A program made the position numbers and the translations under genes. 64,000 nucleotides of DNA from Marinomonas sp. UCMA 3892 (GTDB lineage Bacteria; Pseudomonadota; Gammaproteobacteria; Pseudomonadales; Marinomonadaceae), in contig NZ_PTXN01000008.1 of assembly GCF_012726345.1 (NCBI RefSeq), positions 186,001 to 250,000 of the forward strand. The letters run 5' to 3'. How positions within the stretch are numbered: position 1 is the first letter of the stretch; each line of letters begins with the position of its first letter. A model generated the notes under the pieces. It was not told the DNA's origin. It was given only the letters and a program-made list of their open reading frames with translations, and did no database searches. Positions 43,800 to 54,902 of the stretch are shown here, in pieces.

Positions 43800-44600
43800 G
43801 TGTCAGTGGTAGATGCTTATATAAAAGTCCAAAATGTTAGTTTTTCAAGGGGAGATCGTTCTATTTATGAGAGCGTATCACTTACTATTCCAAGAGGTAA
43901 GATTACTGCGGTGATGGGACCTAGTGGAACGGGGAAGACGACATTGCTGCGTTTAATTGCGGCGCAACTCGCACCAAACTCAGGCACTATTTTAGTAGAT
44001 GGTCAAAATGTACACGCTTTGTCCCGCTCTGAGCTTTATAAGGTGCGCAAAAAAATGGGTATGCTTTTTCAGAGTGGTGCTTTGTTTAGTGATATGACTG
44101 TCGCTGAGAATATTGCTTTTCCAATGGAGGAACATACTAAGCTGGATGCGAAAACAATAGCGGGTATTGTTGCGGATAAGCTTTACAGCGTTGGTTTGCG
44201 TGGTGCGGCTAGTCTAATGCCGTCGGAATTGTCTGGAGGGATGGCTAGACGTGTGGCGTTAGCACGTGCCATCGCTTTGGATCCAGAGTTGGTAATGTAC
44301 GATGAGCCATTCACTGGGCAAGATCCAATTTCTAAAGGGGTTTTGGTGAAGTTGATACGTCAGCTTAATGATTCAGCAAATATGACGTCTGTTCTCGTGT
44401 CTCATGATGTAGAGGAGTCTCTTTCTATTGCCGATCATGTGTGTATCTTAGCTGGTGGGCGAGTGATTGCTGAGGGTTCAGCCGACGAAATTCGCGCGTC
44501 TAATGACCCTGAGGTAAAACAGTTTTTGAATGGTGAGCCTGATGGTCCTGTTCCTTTCCATTATCCAGAAGAAAGTATCTCTAGTAGGGCGACATTATGA
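43800..44600 (+). CDS. mlaF: Phospholipid transport ATPase MlaF
   Basis: This 266-residue ATPase has Walker A GPSGTGKTT, signature LSGGMARR and Walker B LVMYDEPFTGQD, as in MlaF. It starts with GTG. It drives retrograde phospholipid transport from the outer membrane via MlaFED. It overlaps mlaE by four bases (ATGA). Confidence 0.93.
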   Translation: MSVVDAYIKVQNVSFSRGDRSIYESVSLTIPRGKITAVMGPSGTGKTTLLRLIAAQLAPNSGTILVDGQNVHALSRSELYKVRKKMGMLFQSGALFSDMTVAENIAFPMEEHTKLDAKTIAGIVADKLYSVGLRGAASLMPSELSGGMARRVALARAIALDPELVMYDEPFTGQDPISKGVLVKLIRQLNDSANMTSVLVSHDVEESLSIADHVCILAGGRVIAEGSADEIRASNDPEVKQFLNGEPDGPVPFHYPEESISSRATL

Positions 44601-45379
44601 AAAGCATTGAATTGTTGGGAGCGTCGCTACTGGATTGGCTTGAAGCGGTCGGTCGAGCTGGGATATTTTTGGTACAAAGTATTTTTAGGTTGCCTGTCCG
44701 GTTTAAAGAGTCTGTCAATTTATTAGTGAAACAGCTTTATTCTGTTGGGGTATTGTCTCTCGTTATTATTATTGTCTCGGGTGCTTTTATTGGCATGGTG
44801 CTGTCGCTTCAGGGTTACAGTATTTTGGCCAAGTTTGGCTCAGAAGAGGCGGTTGGGCAGCTGCTGGCGCTTTCTTTGTTGAGAGAGTTATCGCCAGTGG
44901 TGACGGCGCTTTTGTTTGCTGGTCGTGCTGGCTCATCTTTGACTGCCGAAATTGGTTTGATGAAAGCAACGGAGCAATTATCTAGCTTTGAGATGATGGG
45001 GGTTGATCCTCTAAGGCGAGTGATTGCGCCACGCTTTATTGCTGGTGTTATCTGTTTGCCTATCTTGAGTTTGATTTTTTCTGCATCGGGTATTCTTGGC
45101 GGGCATCTTGTCTCTGTTCAATGGTTAGGTGTGTATGATGGCGCTTTTTGGTCATCAATGCAGCAGTCTGTGTATTTTGATACTGATATTATGAATGGCC
45201 TTATTAAGGCGTTATGTTTTTCAGTTGTTGTTACATGGATCGCTGTTTATCAAGGTTATGAGTGTGTCCCCACTTCTGAAGGGATTGGTAAAGCAACCAC
45301 TCGTACAGTGGTTTTAGGTTCATTGGCTATTTTGGCTTTAGATTTTATATTAACCGCCGCTATGTTTGGGGATTTTTAG
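44597..45379 (+). CDS. mlaE: Phospholipid transport permease MlaE
   Basis: This 260-residue inner-membrane protein has about five helices and MlaE motifs: GMVLSLQGYSILAKFGSEEA, LLRELSPVVTALLFAGRAGS and YQGYECVPTSEGIGKATTRT. It forms the permease of the MlaFED complex. mlaD starts two bases after its stop. Confidence 0.94.
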   Translation: MKSIELLGASLLDWLEAVGRAGIFLVQSIFRLPVRFKESVNLLVKQLYSVGVLSLVIIIVSGAFIGMVLSLQGYSILAKFGSEEAVGQLLALSLLRELSPVVTALLFAGRAGSSLTAEIGLMKATEQLSSFEMMGVDPLRRVIAPRFIAGVICLPILSLIFSASGILGGHLVSVQWLGVYDGAFWSSMQQSVYFDTDIMNGLIKALCFSVVVTWIAVYQGYECVPTSEGIGKATTRTVVLGSLAILALDFILTAAMFGDF

Positions 45380-45380
45380 C

Positions 45381-45845
45381 ATGAGAAGTAAGCGTTCAGA
45401 ATTGTTGGTAGGGTGTTTTATTATATTGGGCGTTGTTGCTCTTGTTTATTTGGCTGTTCAAGTGAGTGGGCTTGCCTTCTCTAGCAAGAAAGACACGTAT
45501 CAGGTTGTTGCTAGGTTTGATGATATTGCAGGGCTCACAAATCGGGCCAAAGTCTCTATTGCTGGTGTGGCTGTTGGTAATGTTGAGTCAATTACGTTTG
45601 ATAAAAAGTTGTATATGGCTTTGGTGACAATGAATATTGATTCTGATGTTAATAATATTCCTACAGACAGTTCTATTGCAGTGTTAACGAGCGGTTTGTT
45701 GGGTGAGAAGTACTTAGGTATTTCTATTGGGGCTGATGATGAAATGCTTAAAGATGGCAGTGAAATTTTTGATACCCAATCCGCCCTGGTTTTAGAAACT
45801 TTGATCAGTCAGTTCTTGTTCAAAGGCGGCGATTCGGAGAAGTAA
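45381..45845 (+). CDS. mlaD: Phospholipid-binding MCE protein MlaD
   Basis: The protein has 154 residues from the ATG at 45381. An in-frame TTG at 45366 would lie inside mlaE and is rejected. One N-terminal membrane helix (LLVGCFIILGVVALVYLAVQ) is followed by an MCE domain (DTYQVVARFDDIAGLTNRAK) and a hydrophobic C-terminus. MlaD hexamers receive lipids from MlaC. Confidence 0.93.
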   Translation: MRSKRSELLVGCFIILGVVALVYLAVQVSGLAFSSKKDTYQVVARFDDIAGLTNRAKVSIAGVAVGNVESITFDKKLYMALVTMNIDSDVNNIPTDSSIAVLTSGLLGEKYLGISIGADDEMLKDGSEIFDTQSALVLETLISQFLFKGGDSEK

Positions 45846-45848
45846 TAT

Positions 45849-46466
45849 ATGTCTAAGATTTTATCTGGTGTTATTTTTATTTTTTCCTTGCTTGGGTCAA
45901 GTTTAACGTGGTCTGACGTTGAAGGTGCAAGGGATAAGGTTATTAAGGTGGTTGACGCTTTTCGCACAGATATCGTTGCTGATAAAGCGGTATTGTCTAA
46001 AGATCCGGTTTTATTAGAGAAACGGGTTGATAATATTTTGGCTAATGTGGTCGATTTTGATGATTTTTCCAAAAAAGTGATGGGGAAGTATTATCGAAGA
46101 GCATCACCTGAACAACGTATTCGTTTTGCTAGTGTTACTAAAGACACCTTATTGAAAACATATGGCACCTCCTTGCTTGAGCTGGATGCTGATCGAATTA
46201 ATGTTTTACCTCTAGGGCCTCAAGGCAGGGGGAAAGAAACTAAAGTTGACGTTGATTTTCAGATGGAATCTGGTGGCATGTTAAATATTAGCTTCTTCAT
46301 GGAGGAGTCTAAAAAAGGTGTGTGGATGTTGAGTAATGTTGTGATTAACAACATTAACTTTGGCTTAACATTTCGGAAGCAGTTTGGTGTCATGATGGAG
46401 CAGAATAAAAATGACATTGAGTTGGCTATTTCTGCTTGGAAAGAGTCTTTAGCGAAAAAGTCTTAA
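45849..46466 (+). CDS. mlaC: Periplasmic phospholipid-binding protein MlaC
   Basis: This 205-residue protein has a signal peptide (to about residue 20) and the MlaC/Ttg2D domain (VDFDDFSKKVMGKYYRRASP). It carries phospholipids between the outer-membrane MlaA complex and MlaFED. It is followed by a terminator; the mlaB gene that usually comes next is absent. Confidence 0.92.
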   Translation: MSKILSGVIFIFSLLGSSLTWSDVEGARDKVIKVVDAFRTDIVADKAVLSKDPVLLEKRVDNILANVVDFDDFSKKVMGKYYRRASPEQRIRFASVTKDTLLKTYGTSLLELDADRINVLPLGPQGRGKETKVDVDFQMESGGMLNISFFMEESKKGVWMLSNVVINNINFGLTFRKQFGVMMEQNKNDIELAISAWKESLAKKS

Positions 46467-46497
46467 TTCGATAAATCTAGCTTTTATTGTGAATAAT

Positions 46498-46533
46498 AAA
46501 ATCCGAACTCATTAAATGGGTTCGGATTTTTTT
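46498..46533 (+). terminator. Intrinsic terminator after mlaC
   Basis: AAAATCCGAAC and GTTCGGATTTT pair around an 11-base loop and run into a T-tract. It ends mlaFEDC. The rest of the 215-bp gap should hold the ibaG-murA promoter; a TAGAAT box at about 46640 is a weak candidate. Confidence 0.8.
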
Positions 46534-46680
46534 GTTTTTGGCTGGAGGCATTGTCAGTCTTGAATAAAATCTTAGAAAACAAGTGGTTTTTTATTCAGAG
46601 TTAGGCTTAGAGGTGTTAAGTAGTTGGCTGTACTCATGTAGAATAGAGGAATCGAGCATATTTTATATATTGGAGCGACT

Positions 46681-46917
46681 GTGAACGCAGGTGAAGTTAA
46701 AGCACTTTTGGAATCCTCTATCCGCAACTGTGAAGTGGTTGCAGAGGGAGAAGGTTGTAATTTTCAAGTAGTTGTAGTGACAAGTGAGTTTGAGGGGCTG
46801 TCAACAGTTAAGAGGCAGCAGCTTGTGTATTCGCATCTTCAGGAAGCTATCTCCAGTGGCGCTATTCATGCCGTTACAATGAAAACCTATACGCCAGAAC
46901 AAATAAGCAAGCTATAA
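46681..46917 (+). CDS. ibaG: BolA-family protein IbaG
   Basis: This 78-residue BolA-like protein (GTG start) carries the family helix-turn segment LSTVKRQQLVYSHLQEAI and ends YTPEQISKL. IbaG is linked to acid stress and binds monothiol glutaredoxin with an iron-sulfur cluster. It lies directly before murA, as in many gammaproteobacteria. Confidence 0.9.
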   Translation: MNAGEVKALLESSIRNCEVVAEGEGCNFQVVVVTSEFEGLSTVKRQQLVYSHLQEAISSGAIHAVTMKTYTPEQISKL

Positions 46918-46929
46918 AAGCTATTATAA

Positions 46930-48204
<1,275 letters not shown>

Positions 48205-48205
48205 T

Positions 48206-48850
48206 ATGAGCAAAACGTTGACGATTGCGCTGTCGAAAGGGCGCATTCTTGGTGAAACTTTACCGCTTTTAGAAAAAGCGAATATTGTTCCAGTTGAAGA
48301 TATTAGTAAAAGCCGAAAGTTAATATTCGATACCAATCATGAGCATATCAAGCTAGTTATTTTGCGTGCGACTGACGTACCAACTTATGTTGATCATGGT
48401 GTAGCTGACTTCGGTGTGGCTGGTAAAGATGTGTTGATGGAAGCATCAACAAAAAATCTTTATGAATTGCTGGATCTTAAAATAGCGAAATGTCGTTTGA
48501 TGACGGCAGGTGTTGTTGGTCAGCCGTTGCCAAATAGGCGTTTGAAGGTTGCTTCGAAGTTCATCAAAACGGCGAAGGCGTATTTTGCTGAGCAAGGTAT
48601 TCAGGCTGATGTCATTAAGCTATATGGTGCGATGGAATTGGCGCCTATTATGGGCTTAGCTGATCTTATTGTGGATATCGTTGATACAGGCAATACACTA
48701 AAAGCAAATGGTCTTGAGGCTCGTGAATTGATCGCGCCAATCAGTACGCGTTTGGTGGTCAATAAAGCGGCTTATAAAACGAAGTATTCTGAAATCGAGC
48801 CTATCTTAGAAATGATAAGGCGTGCGGTTGAAGATAACGAGGGCAAATAA
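48206..48850 (+). CDS. hisG: ATP phosphoribosyltransferase, short form
   Basis: This 214-residue enzyme catalyses the first step of histidine synthesis. It is the short (HisGS) type, lacking the C-terminal regulatory domain, so it needs the partner HisZ, which is not in this window. Typical segments are [19 protein letters not shown] and [19 protein letters not shown]. It is followed directly by hisD. Confidence 0.95.
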   Translation: MSKTLTIALSKGRILGETLPLLEKANIVPVEDISKSRKLIFDTNHEHIKLVILRATDVPTYVDHGVADFGVAGKDVLMEASTKNLYELLDLKIAKCRLMTAGVVGQPLPNRRLKVASKFIKTAKAYFAEQGIQADVIKLYGAMELAPIMGLADLIVDIVDTGNTLKANGLEARELIAPISTRLVVNKAAYKTKYSEIEPILEMIRRAVEDNEGK

Positions 48851-50161
48851 TTGAACCTGAATATTCGAGAATTCTCTTCTAGCTCTGCTGGTTTTCACTC
48901 TGAACTAGAGTCTTTGCTTGCGTGGGACTCAGTGTCTGATGCGGGCGTACAAAAGGCAGTGGCCGATATTGTTGAACAAGTTCGCCTTAATGGCGATGAT
49001 GCGGTCATTGAATACACCAATCGTTTTGATCGTCGCGAAGTTGTTTCTTCTACCGAGCTTGAAATCTCACGTGAAGAGTTGGCTCTCGCAAAAGATCGAG
49101 TCAGTGCCGAGTTGGTGGCTAGCTTGGAAGCGGCTGCAAAGCGCGTCCATGATTATCATGAGCGTCAAAAACAGCCATCTTGGCAGTACCAAGAAGATAG
49201 CGGTACCGTGCTTGGTCAAAAAGTAACGCCTTTAGATCGTGTTGGTGTTTATGTGCCAGGTGGTAAAGCGGCTTATCCTTCTTCTGTGTTGATGAATGTT
49301 ATGCCTGCTAAAGTAGCGGGTGTTGGCGAAATTATCATGGTTGTTCCAACGCCAGATGGGTTGGTGAACGATATCGTTTTGGCGGCGGCGTATATTGCTG
49401 GTGTGGATCGTGTATTCACTATTGGTGGTGCGCAGGCTGTTGCGGCTTTGGCGTATGGTACTGAAACTATTCCCAAGGTTGATAAGATTGTTGGCCCAGG
49501 TAATATTTATGTGGCTACAGCTAAGAAGATGGTGTTTGGTGTTGTCGGTATCGACATGATTGCCGGACCTTCTGAAATTCTTGTTGTGTGCGATGGTAAG
49601 ACAGACCCTGATTGGATTGCTATGGATCTATTTTCTCAAGCAGAACATGATGAAGATGCTCAATCTATTTTAATTTCTCCTGACTTAGCTTTCATCAAAG
49701 ATGTAAAGGCTTCTATGGAACGTTTGATTGAAACGCAAAGTCGCAAAGATATTATTAAGGCTTCTCTGGAAGGTCGTGGTGCCTTCATTCATGTTGAAAA
49801 TATGGATGAAGCTATGGATATTGCGAACATAGTAGCTGCTGAGCACCTTGAGTTATCTATTGATGAACCTGAGAAATGGGTGGAAAAAATCCGTCATGCT
49901 GGTGCTATCTTTATGGGTCGTCATACGCCAGAAGCATTGGGTGATTATTGTGCGGGACCGAATCACGTATTACCAACGTCTGGTACGGCAAGATTCTCAT
50001 CCCCTTTGGGAGTTTATGATTTCCAAAAACGTAGCTCGCTAATTTACTGTTCGCCTGAAGGGGCAAGTGAGTTGGCTAAAATAGCTTCTCCTTTGGCTCG
50101 TGGAGAGTCTCTAGAGGCGCATGCTATGTCGGCGGAATATCGTATTCTGAAGGGTTCTTAA
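48851..50161 (+). CDS. hisD: Histidinol dehydrogenase
   Basis: This 436-residue enzyme has a TTG start immediately after the hisG stop. It oxidises histidinol to histidine in two NAD-dependent steps. Visible motifs are [39 protein letters not shown] and QAEHDEDAQ, the zinc-site region. It overlaps the next gene by one base (TAATG). Confidence 0.95.
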   Translation: MNLNIREFSSSSAGFHSELESLLAWDSVSDAGVQKAVADIVEQVRLNGDDAVIEYTNRFDRREVVSSTELEISREELALAKDRVSAELVASLEAAAKRVHDYHERQKQPSWQYQEDSGTVLGQKVTPLDRVGVYVPGGKAAYPSSVLMNVMPAKVAGVGEIIMVVPTPDGLVNDIVLAAAYIAGVDRVFTIGGAQAVAALAYGTETIPKVDKIVGPGNIYVATAKKMVFGVVGIDMIAGPSEILVVCDGKTDPDWIAMDLFSQAEHDEDAQSILISPDLAFIKDVKASMERLIETQSRKDIIKASLEGRGAFIHVENMDEAMDIANIVAAEHLELSIDEPEKWVEKIRHAGAIFMGRHTPEALGDYCAGPNHVLPTSGTARFSSPLGVYDFQKRSSLIYCSPEGASELAKIASPLARGESLEAHAMSAEYRILKGS

Positions 50162-50712
50162 TGGCAAGTAACTCATCGCATCCGGCTGCTCTTTATAAAC
50201 TAAGAAAGGTAACGCGCATTTCTGCGATTGTTATCTTGTTTTTAGTGGTTGTTGGCTTTTTTATGCCTGCTGATTATCGGGTGGAGCGTAGTGTGATTAT
50301 TAATGCTCCTCGTGATGTGGTTTACCAAGATATGCTTCAAGGAAGTGGTTTGCCAGATTGGATGTTTGTTCAGGATGGTAAAGTGGCTTCATTTGAAGGT
50401 GTTTTGGGGGAAGGTGATTCTGTTGCTTTGTTTTACAATAAAGCAGCCGAGCAGGGTGTTTTATCTGTGGTTGAGTCATCTGAAGATGTTGTGCGTTTTG
50501 ACGTGCGTCCTAAACCAAAGGTGAATTTAGTTCATAATCAAATCGACTTGCAAGAAACCAAAGGCGGTACTTTGGTTAAATGGACGATCGAAGGTAGCCT
50601 TAATGCAGGTCTGTTGAGTCCATATCTTGCTATGTTTGCTAACAATATTGCGGGTAGTAATTTTGAGCGCAGCTTGCAAAAGTTGAAAGAACAGGTTGAG
50701 CTTCAGCATTAG
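50161..50712 (+). CDS. Membrane-anchored SRPBCC/START-like protein
   Basis: This 183-residue protein has one membrane helix (about residues 20-36) and a SRPBCC/polyketide-cyclase-like domain (VERSVIINAPRDVVYQDM; VKWTIEGSLNAGLLSPYLAM). Proteins of this kind bind hydrophobic ligands. Its role is unknown. The one-base overlap with hisD suggests shared transcription but no histidine role is implied. Confidence 0.7.
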   Translation: MASNSSHPAALYKLRKVTRISAIVILFLVVVGFFMPADYRVERSVIINAPRDVVYQDMLQGSGLPDWMFVQDGKVASFEGVLGEGDSVALFYNKAAEQGVLSVVESSEDVVRFDVRPKPKVNLVHNQIDLQETKGGTLVKWTIEGSLNAGLLSPYLAMFANNIAGSNFERSLQKLKEQVELQH

Positions 50713-50725
50713 CGCTTATGTTATG

Positions 50726-51778
50726 TTAATAGGTGATACGTTGCATCGTGGGTTGTTTTTCTAGCATGATATTAGTCTGATAGGATTGCTGCCCGCGAAG
50801 GCCAACCAGCGAGATGCGTGTTCCAGGTTTTAGTGATGCTATTAAGTGTCTTATCTGGAATGGGTCTTCGCTCGGCGTGTTGTTAATTTCAAGTATTATA
50901 TCTCCAACTTCTATTCCAGCTTTTTCAGCAGGGCTTTCTTTAGTTATGTCGCTTACTAATAGTCCGTGATTTGTTGGTAAGAGTAAGTTATCTGCCAGAG
51001 ACTGAGTTATTTTTTGAGCGTCCATTCCTAAGTATCCTCTTATTACTTCCCCTTGTTTTATGATATCTGTCATAACATTGAGAGCGTCGTCAATGGGGGT
51101 GGCAAAGCCAATTCCTTGTGAGCCGCCAGTACTTGAATAAATGGCGGAGCTAATGCCAATGAGTTCACCTCGTAGATTGACTAACGCGCCGCCTGAATTA
51201 CCTGGGTTTATGGCTGCATCGGTCTGTAGAAAATTTTCATAGGTATTAAGGCCTATGCTGTTTCGGCCTTTGGCGCTAATAATGCCGGCTGTTACTGTCT
51301 GCCCGATTCCAAACGGGTTGCCTATTGCGAGGATCTTGTCTCCAACAGACACTTTGTCACTGTTGCCCATTTTAATGTTGGGAAGATTGGGTAGGTCTAT
51401 TTTTAAGATTGCTAGGTCGGTGGATGGATCTGAACCAATGAGCTTTGCTTCAACACGTCTATCGTCATGAAGGGCGATAACAATGCTTTGAGCATTTTGA
51501 ATAACGTGATGATTGGTTAGGATAAAACCATCTTTTGTTGCTATGACGCCAGAGCCTAGGTTTATGCTGTGCTTTGCTGTGCTTGAATCATTTAGGCCTT
51601 TTTGTTGTATGACTTGAGTGTAGATGTTAACAACGGATGGCGTGGCTATTTTTACTGATGTTGAATAGCTGGAGTCGGCAATCTTTTGTTTCTCCTGTAT
51701 GAGTAATACAGCTAGGCCTATACAAGTGCCAGCCAGAATGGAGATAATGATGGGGGGCCAGTAGTTTTTTTGATTCAT
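50726..51778 (-). CDS. degS: DegS-like periplasmic serine protease
   Basis: This 350-residue protein has an N-terminal membrane anchor (IIISILAGTCIGLAVLLI), a trypsin-like domain with catalytic H91, D121 and S195 (NPGNSGGAL) and a single C-terminal PDZ domain. This matches DegS/AlgW rather than DegP, which has two PDZ domains. It would cleave the RseA anti-sigma factor on outer-membrane stress to release sigma-E. It is convergent with the SRPBCC gene and divergent from the Nif3-like gene. Confidence 0.9.
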   Translation of the reverse strand: MNQKNYWPPIIISILAGTCIGLAVLLIQEKQKIADSSYSTSVKIATPSVVNIYTQVIQQKGLNDSSTAKHSINLGSGVIATKDGFILTNHHVIQNAQSIVIALHDDRRVEAKLIGSDPSTDLAILKIDLPNLPNIKMGNSDKVSVGDKILAIGNPFGIGQTVTAGIISAKGRNSIGLNTYENFLQTDAAINPGNSGGALVNLRGELIGISSAIYSSTGGSQGIGFATPIDDALNVMTDIIKQGEVIRGYLGMDAQKITQSLADNLLLPTNHGLLVSDITKESPAEKAGIEVGDIILEINNTPSEDPFQIRHLIASLKPGTRISLVGLRGQQSYQTNIMLEKQPTMQRITY

Positions 51779-51795
51779 AAATATAAGGAGTTGTT

Positions 51796-52557
51796 TTGCT
51801 ACGCAGTGAATTTGAGTTATTGCTTAATAAGACATTAAGTCCAAGTCGCTTCAAAGATTATGCGCCCAATGGGTTGCAGGTGGAAGGAAAAAAAGAGATT
51901 AACCGCGTGGTTACGGGCGTAACGGCTAGTCAGGCATTAATCGACGCTGCTATTGAGTATAAAGCGGATGCTATTTTCGTTCATCATGGTTATTTTTGGA
52001 AGAGCGAAGATCCCAGAATTATTGGTATGAAATATCGTAGAATTGCGTCTTTGATTAAAAATGATATCAATTTATATGGCTATCATTTGCCATTGGATGC
52101 GCATCCTACGCTAGGCAATAATGCTGGCTTGGCTGATGCTATTGGGCTTTTAAATCGGTCTGGCTTGCAGTCAGGTGTGCCCATCGAAGAGTTTATCGGC
52201 GTTGTTGGTGAATTAAATGAGCCTGTCTCGTCCGATGTATTCCGACGAATCGTCGAATCTGCGGTTGGTCGAAGCGTATTGTTTGAGTGCGTTAATGATC
52301 GCCCAATTCGTCGGGTAGCGTTGTGTACCGGTGGTGCGCAAGGTTATATAGAACAGGCTGTCGCTGTTGGCGCGGATGTGTTTATCACTGGTGAGGTTTC
52401 TGAGCAGACAATTCATATTGCGCGTGAAATGGATATTCATTTTATTGCGGCAGGACATCATGCAACAGAACGTTTTGGAGCGCAGTCTATGGCTGCCTAT
52501 CTATCTAGTGAGTGTGGTTTGGAAGCAGTCTTTATTGATGTAGATAATCCAGCTTAG
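51796..52557 (+). CDS. Nif3-like dinuclear metal-centre protein (YbgI family)
   Basis: This 253-residue protein starts with TTG, with AAGGAG six bases upstream. Family motifs include YAPNGLQVEG, AIFVHHGYFWK, LYGYHLPLDAHPTLGNN and AGHHATERFG, which supply His/Asp/Glu ligands for two metal ions. It is related to E. coli YbgI; GTP cyclohydrolase I type 2 and DNA-repair roles have been proposed, but function is not settled. Only 17 bases separate it from degS. Confidence 0.88.
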   Translation: MLRSEFELLLNKTLSPSRFKDYAPNGLQVEGKKEINRVVTGVTASQALIDAAIEYKADAIFVHHGYFWKSEDPRIIGMKYRRIASLIKNDINLYGYHLPLDAHPTLGNNAGLADAIGLLNRSGLQSGVPIEEFIGVVGELNEPVSSDVFRRIVESAVGRSVLFECVNDRPIRRVALCTGGAQGYIEQAVAVGADVFITGEVSEQTIHIAREMDIHFIAAGHHATERFGAQSMAAYLSSECGLEAVFIDVDNPA

Positions 52558-52575
52558 TGGGATGTTGAACAGATG

Positions 52576-52606
52576 AAAAAAACGGGCTTTTTGAAGCCCG
52601 TTTTTT
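52576..52606. terminator. Bidirectional intrinsic terminator
   Basis: AAAAAACGGGCTT and AAGCCCGTTTTTT form a long stem with A- and T-runs on its sides. It serves the Nif3-like gene and the convergent zapG. Confidence 0.85.
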
Positions 52607-52622
52607 GTTGGTATATTTTTTG

Positions 52623-53078
52623 TTAAATAGTGCGCTTTGGTTCAAGGTCTATATTTCTATCATCAAGACCGAATGATTCACTCAATGTGCCTGGTTCTTT
52701 ATCATTTTTTAGTGCGTAGTCTCTTGGTGGTTCGAAAGAAGCAGGCTCAATAGTATCGGTATTGTTTGAAGTGGCTGTGCTTCTTTCAATTTTTATGTTG
52801 CTTAATTGAGTTGCGTTATCTGCAAGAGTGTTTCTTAGGTCTGCTAAGCGTTTTTCTGCGGACATTAAGTGTTCATTACTGTCAGTGAAGAAGTTGTCGA
52901 TAATAACTTGCTTGCTGTCTAATTCTTGCTGTAGTGACTTCATCGTAATGATGTTTGAGCTTGAATCAGCTTTTTTGCTGTTATTTTTTGCACTGTAGCT
53001 TTTAAGAGCAAGTGTAGCGACACAGCCAATAATGATGCCGGTAATAAAGATAATGATGTTGAATTCTTCTAAGTTCAT
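52623..53078 (-). CDS. zapG: Z-ring associated protein ZapG (YhcB/DUF1043)
   Basis: The protein has 151 residues from the ATG at 53078 (TTGGAGAAAGTCATG). A TTG at 53090 is the alternative. One N-terminal membrane helix (IIIFITGIIIGCVATLALKS) is followed by a coiled-coil segment (LQQELDSKQVIIDNFF, NEHLMSAEKRLADLRNTLA). It matches YhcB, involved in envelope growth and division. It is divergent from zapE, as in other gammaproteobacteria. Confidence 0.8.
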   Translation of the reverse strand: MNLEEFNIIIFITGIIIGCVATLALKSYSAKNNSKKADSSSNIITMKSLQQELDSKQVIIDNFFTDSNEHLMSAEKRLADLRNTLADNATQLSNIKIERSTATSNNTDTIEPASFEPPRDYALKNDKEPGTLSESFGLDDRNIDLEPKRTI

Positions 53079-53205
53079 GACTTTCTCCAAAAAACAGATA
53101 ATCCATTATAGCGAAACACCCCCTACGATAACAGCTTGATAGGTGTTGTTTAAGATGCAATTTGTTAGAATAGGCATAATTTACTAATCGAACGAAAGAG
53201 CGGCG

Positions 53206-54306
53206 ATGACACCCATTACACGTTACAAGCAAGATTTGACTAGAACAGACTTTAATTATGATCCAGCTCAAGAAGAAGCAGTGGAAGCGCTTCAGGATTT
53301 ATTTGACCGTTTGATTGCGAACCAAGCAGATAAATCCACCAATGGTTTCTTGGGGCGCTTCTTGAAAAAGAAAGCTCCGACTGTTGAGCAGGGATTGTAT
53401 TTTTGGGGTGGAGTAGGTCGAGGTAAGACCTATTTAATGGATACTTTTTTTGATTGTTTACCAACAGAAAAGAAAATGCGCCTCCATTTTCATCGCTTTA
53501 TGCAAATGGTTCACCAAGAACTTCGTAAGCTGCATGACGTTAAAAATCCACTGGAAATTGTTGGTAAGGAGATTTCGTCTAAAGCAAAGGTGCTGTGTTT
53601 TGATGAGTTTTTTGTGACGGACATCACTGATGCTATGATTTTGGCCGGCTTACTTGAGGTGTTGTTTGAAAACGGCACGACTTTAGTGGCGACCTCCAAC
53701 ATTGAGCCAGACGGCTTGTATAAAAACGGTTTGCAGCGTGCGCGTTTCTTGCCAGCGATTGATTTGGTGAAAAAATACACCAAAGTAATGAATGTTGATG
53801 GTGGCGTGGATTATCGCTTAAGAACGCTTAAACAGGCCAAGCTTTACCATTACCCACTTAGCAAAGAAGCGGATGACGAGTTAAATAATCGTTTTATGAG
53901 TTTGATCTCTGATGCTTCGCATGTTGTAGAGGGCGGGGCGGTAGAAATAGAAGGTCGAAACATTCCGCTATTAAGAAGTTGCGAGGGGATGGCTTGGTTT
54001 GATATTAAAGCTTTGTGTGATGGTCCAAGAAGTCAAATTGATTATATTGAAATTGCCCGTCTTTACAGCACAGTCATCATTTCAAATTTGCCACAAATGG
54101 ATGCTTCGCGAGACGATTTAGCGCGCCGCTTTATTAACCTTGTGGATGAATTTTACGATCGCCACGTCAAGGTGATTTTTTCGGCAGAAGTGGCTATTCC
54201 GGAAATTTATAAAGGTACACGTTTAGCCTTTGAATACGATCGTACAGTAAGTCGATTGTTAGAAATGCAATCAGAAGAGTATTTGTCTTTAGAGCACCGC
54301 CCTTAA
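53206..54306 (+). CDS. zapE: Cell division ATPase ZapE (AFG1 family)
   Basis: This 366-residue AFG1-like AAA ATPase has Walker A GGVGRGKTYLMD, Walker B LCFDEFFVTDI and the sensor region LVATSNIEPD. ZapE joins the constricting Z-ring under stress. The neighbours zapG upstream and rplM-rpsI downstream match the usual gammaproteobacterial order. Confidence 0.92.
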   Translation: MTPITRYKQDLTRTDFNYDPAQEEAVEALQDLFDRLIANQADKSTNGFLGRFLKKKAPTVEQGLYFWGGVGRGKTYLMDTFFDCLPTEKKMRLHFHRFMQMVHQELRKLHDVKNPLEIVGKEISSKAKVLCFDEFFVTDITDAMILAGLLEVLFENGTTLVATSNIEPDGLYKNGLQRARFLPAIDLVKKYTKVMNVDGGVDYRLRTLKQAKLYHYPLSKEADDELNNRFMSLISDASHVVEGGAVEIEGRNIPLLRSCEGMAWFDIKALCDGPRSQIDYIEIARLYSTVIISNLPQMDASRDDLARRFINLVDEFYDRHVKVIFSAEVAIPEIYKGTRLAFEYDRTVSRLLEMQSEEYLSLEHRP

Positions 54307-54318
54307 TTCGAATACGGC

Positions 54319-54347
54319 TTTCAAAATTGATTTTCTTGATATATAAT
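54319..54347 (+). promoter_or_regulatory. Promoter of rplM-rpsI
   Basis: A perfect TATAAT (54342-54347) follows TTTCAA (54319-54324) after 17 bases. The leader of about 105 nt before rplM contains a small hairpin (CAAGT/ACTTG at about 54379-54398), which may serve ribosomal-protein feedback. Confidence 0.55.
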
Positions 54348-54459
54348 TCGCTCGCCTTTTTAAAGGTAAGTGTACGTTGATCAAGTGGTTTACTACTTGG
54401 CCAACCAATAATAATAGGTATAGCGTGTCATTGAGCACGCGTATTGAAAGGGTTTTTTG

Positions 54460-54888
54460 ATGAAAACTTTTACAGCTAAACCTGCTGAAGTTCGCCGCGA
54501 CTGGTTCGTGGTTGATGCTGAAGGCAAAACTCTAGGCCGCTTGGCTACTGAAATTGCTCGCCGTCTACGTGGCAAGCATAAAGCGGAATACACTCCACAC
54601 GTTGATACAGGCGATTACATCGTTGTTATTAACGCTGAGAAAATTCACGTTACTGGTAACAAAGCAGCTGCTAAACAATACTACCGCCATACTGGTTACC
54701 CAGGCGGCTTGCGTTCTATGAATTTCGAGAAGTTGATTGATCACGCTCCTGAGCGCGTTCTTGAAATCGCCGTAAAAGGTATGTTGCCAAAAGGTCCATT
54801 GGGCCGTGCAATGCACAAGAAAATGAAAGTGTACGCTGGTACTGAGCATCCACATGCTGCTCAACAGCCTCAAGCCCTTAACATTTAA
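54460..54888 (+). CDS. rplM: 50S ribosomal protein L13
   Basis: This 142-residue ribosomal protein ([20 protein letters not shown]) matches L13, an early assembly protein of the large subunit. The ATG at 54460 is chosen over an in-frame TTG at 54457. AAAGGG precedes it. rpsI follows after 14 bases. Confidence 0.97.
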   Translation: MKTFTAKPAEVRRDWFVVDAEGKTLGRLATEIARRLRGKHKAEYTPHVDTGDYIVVINAEKIHVTGNKAAAKQYYRHTGYPGGLRSMNFEKLIDHAPERVLEIAVKGMLPKGPLGRAMHKKMKVYAGTEHPHAAQQPQALNI

Positions 54889-54902
54889 TACGGAAGATCA
54901 TT

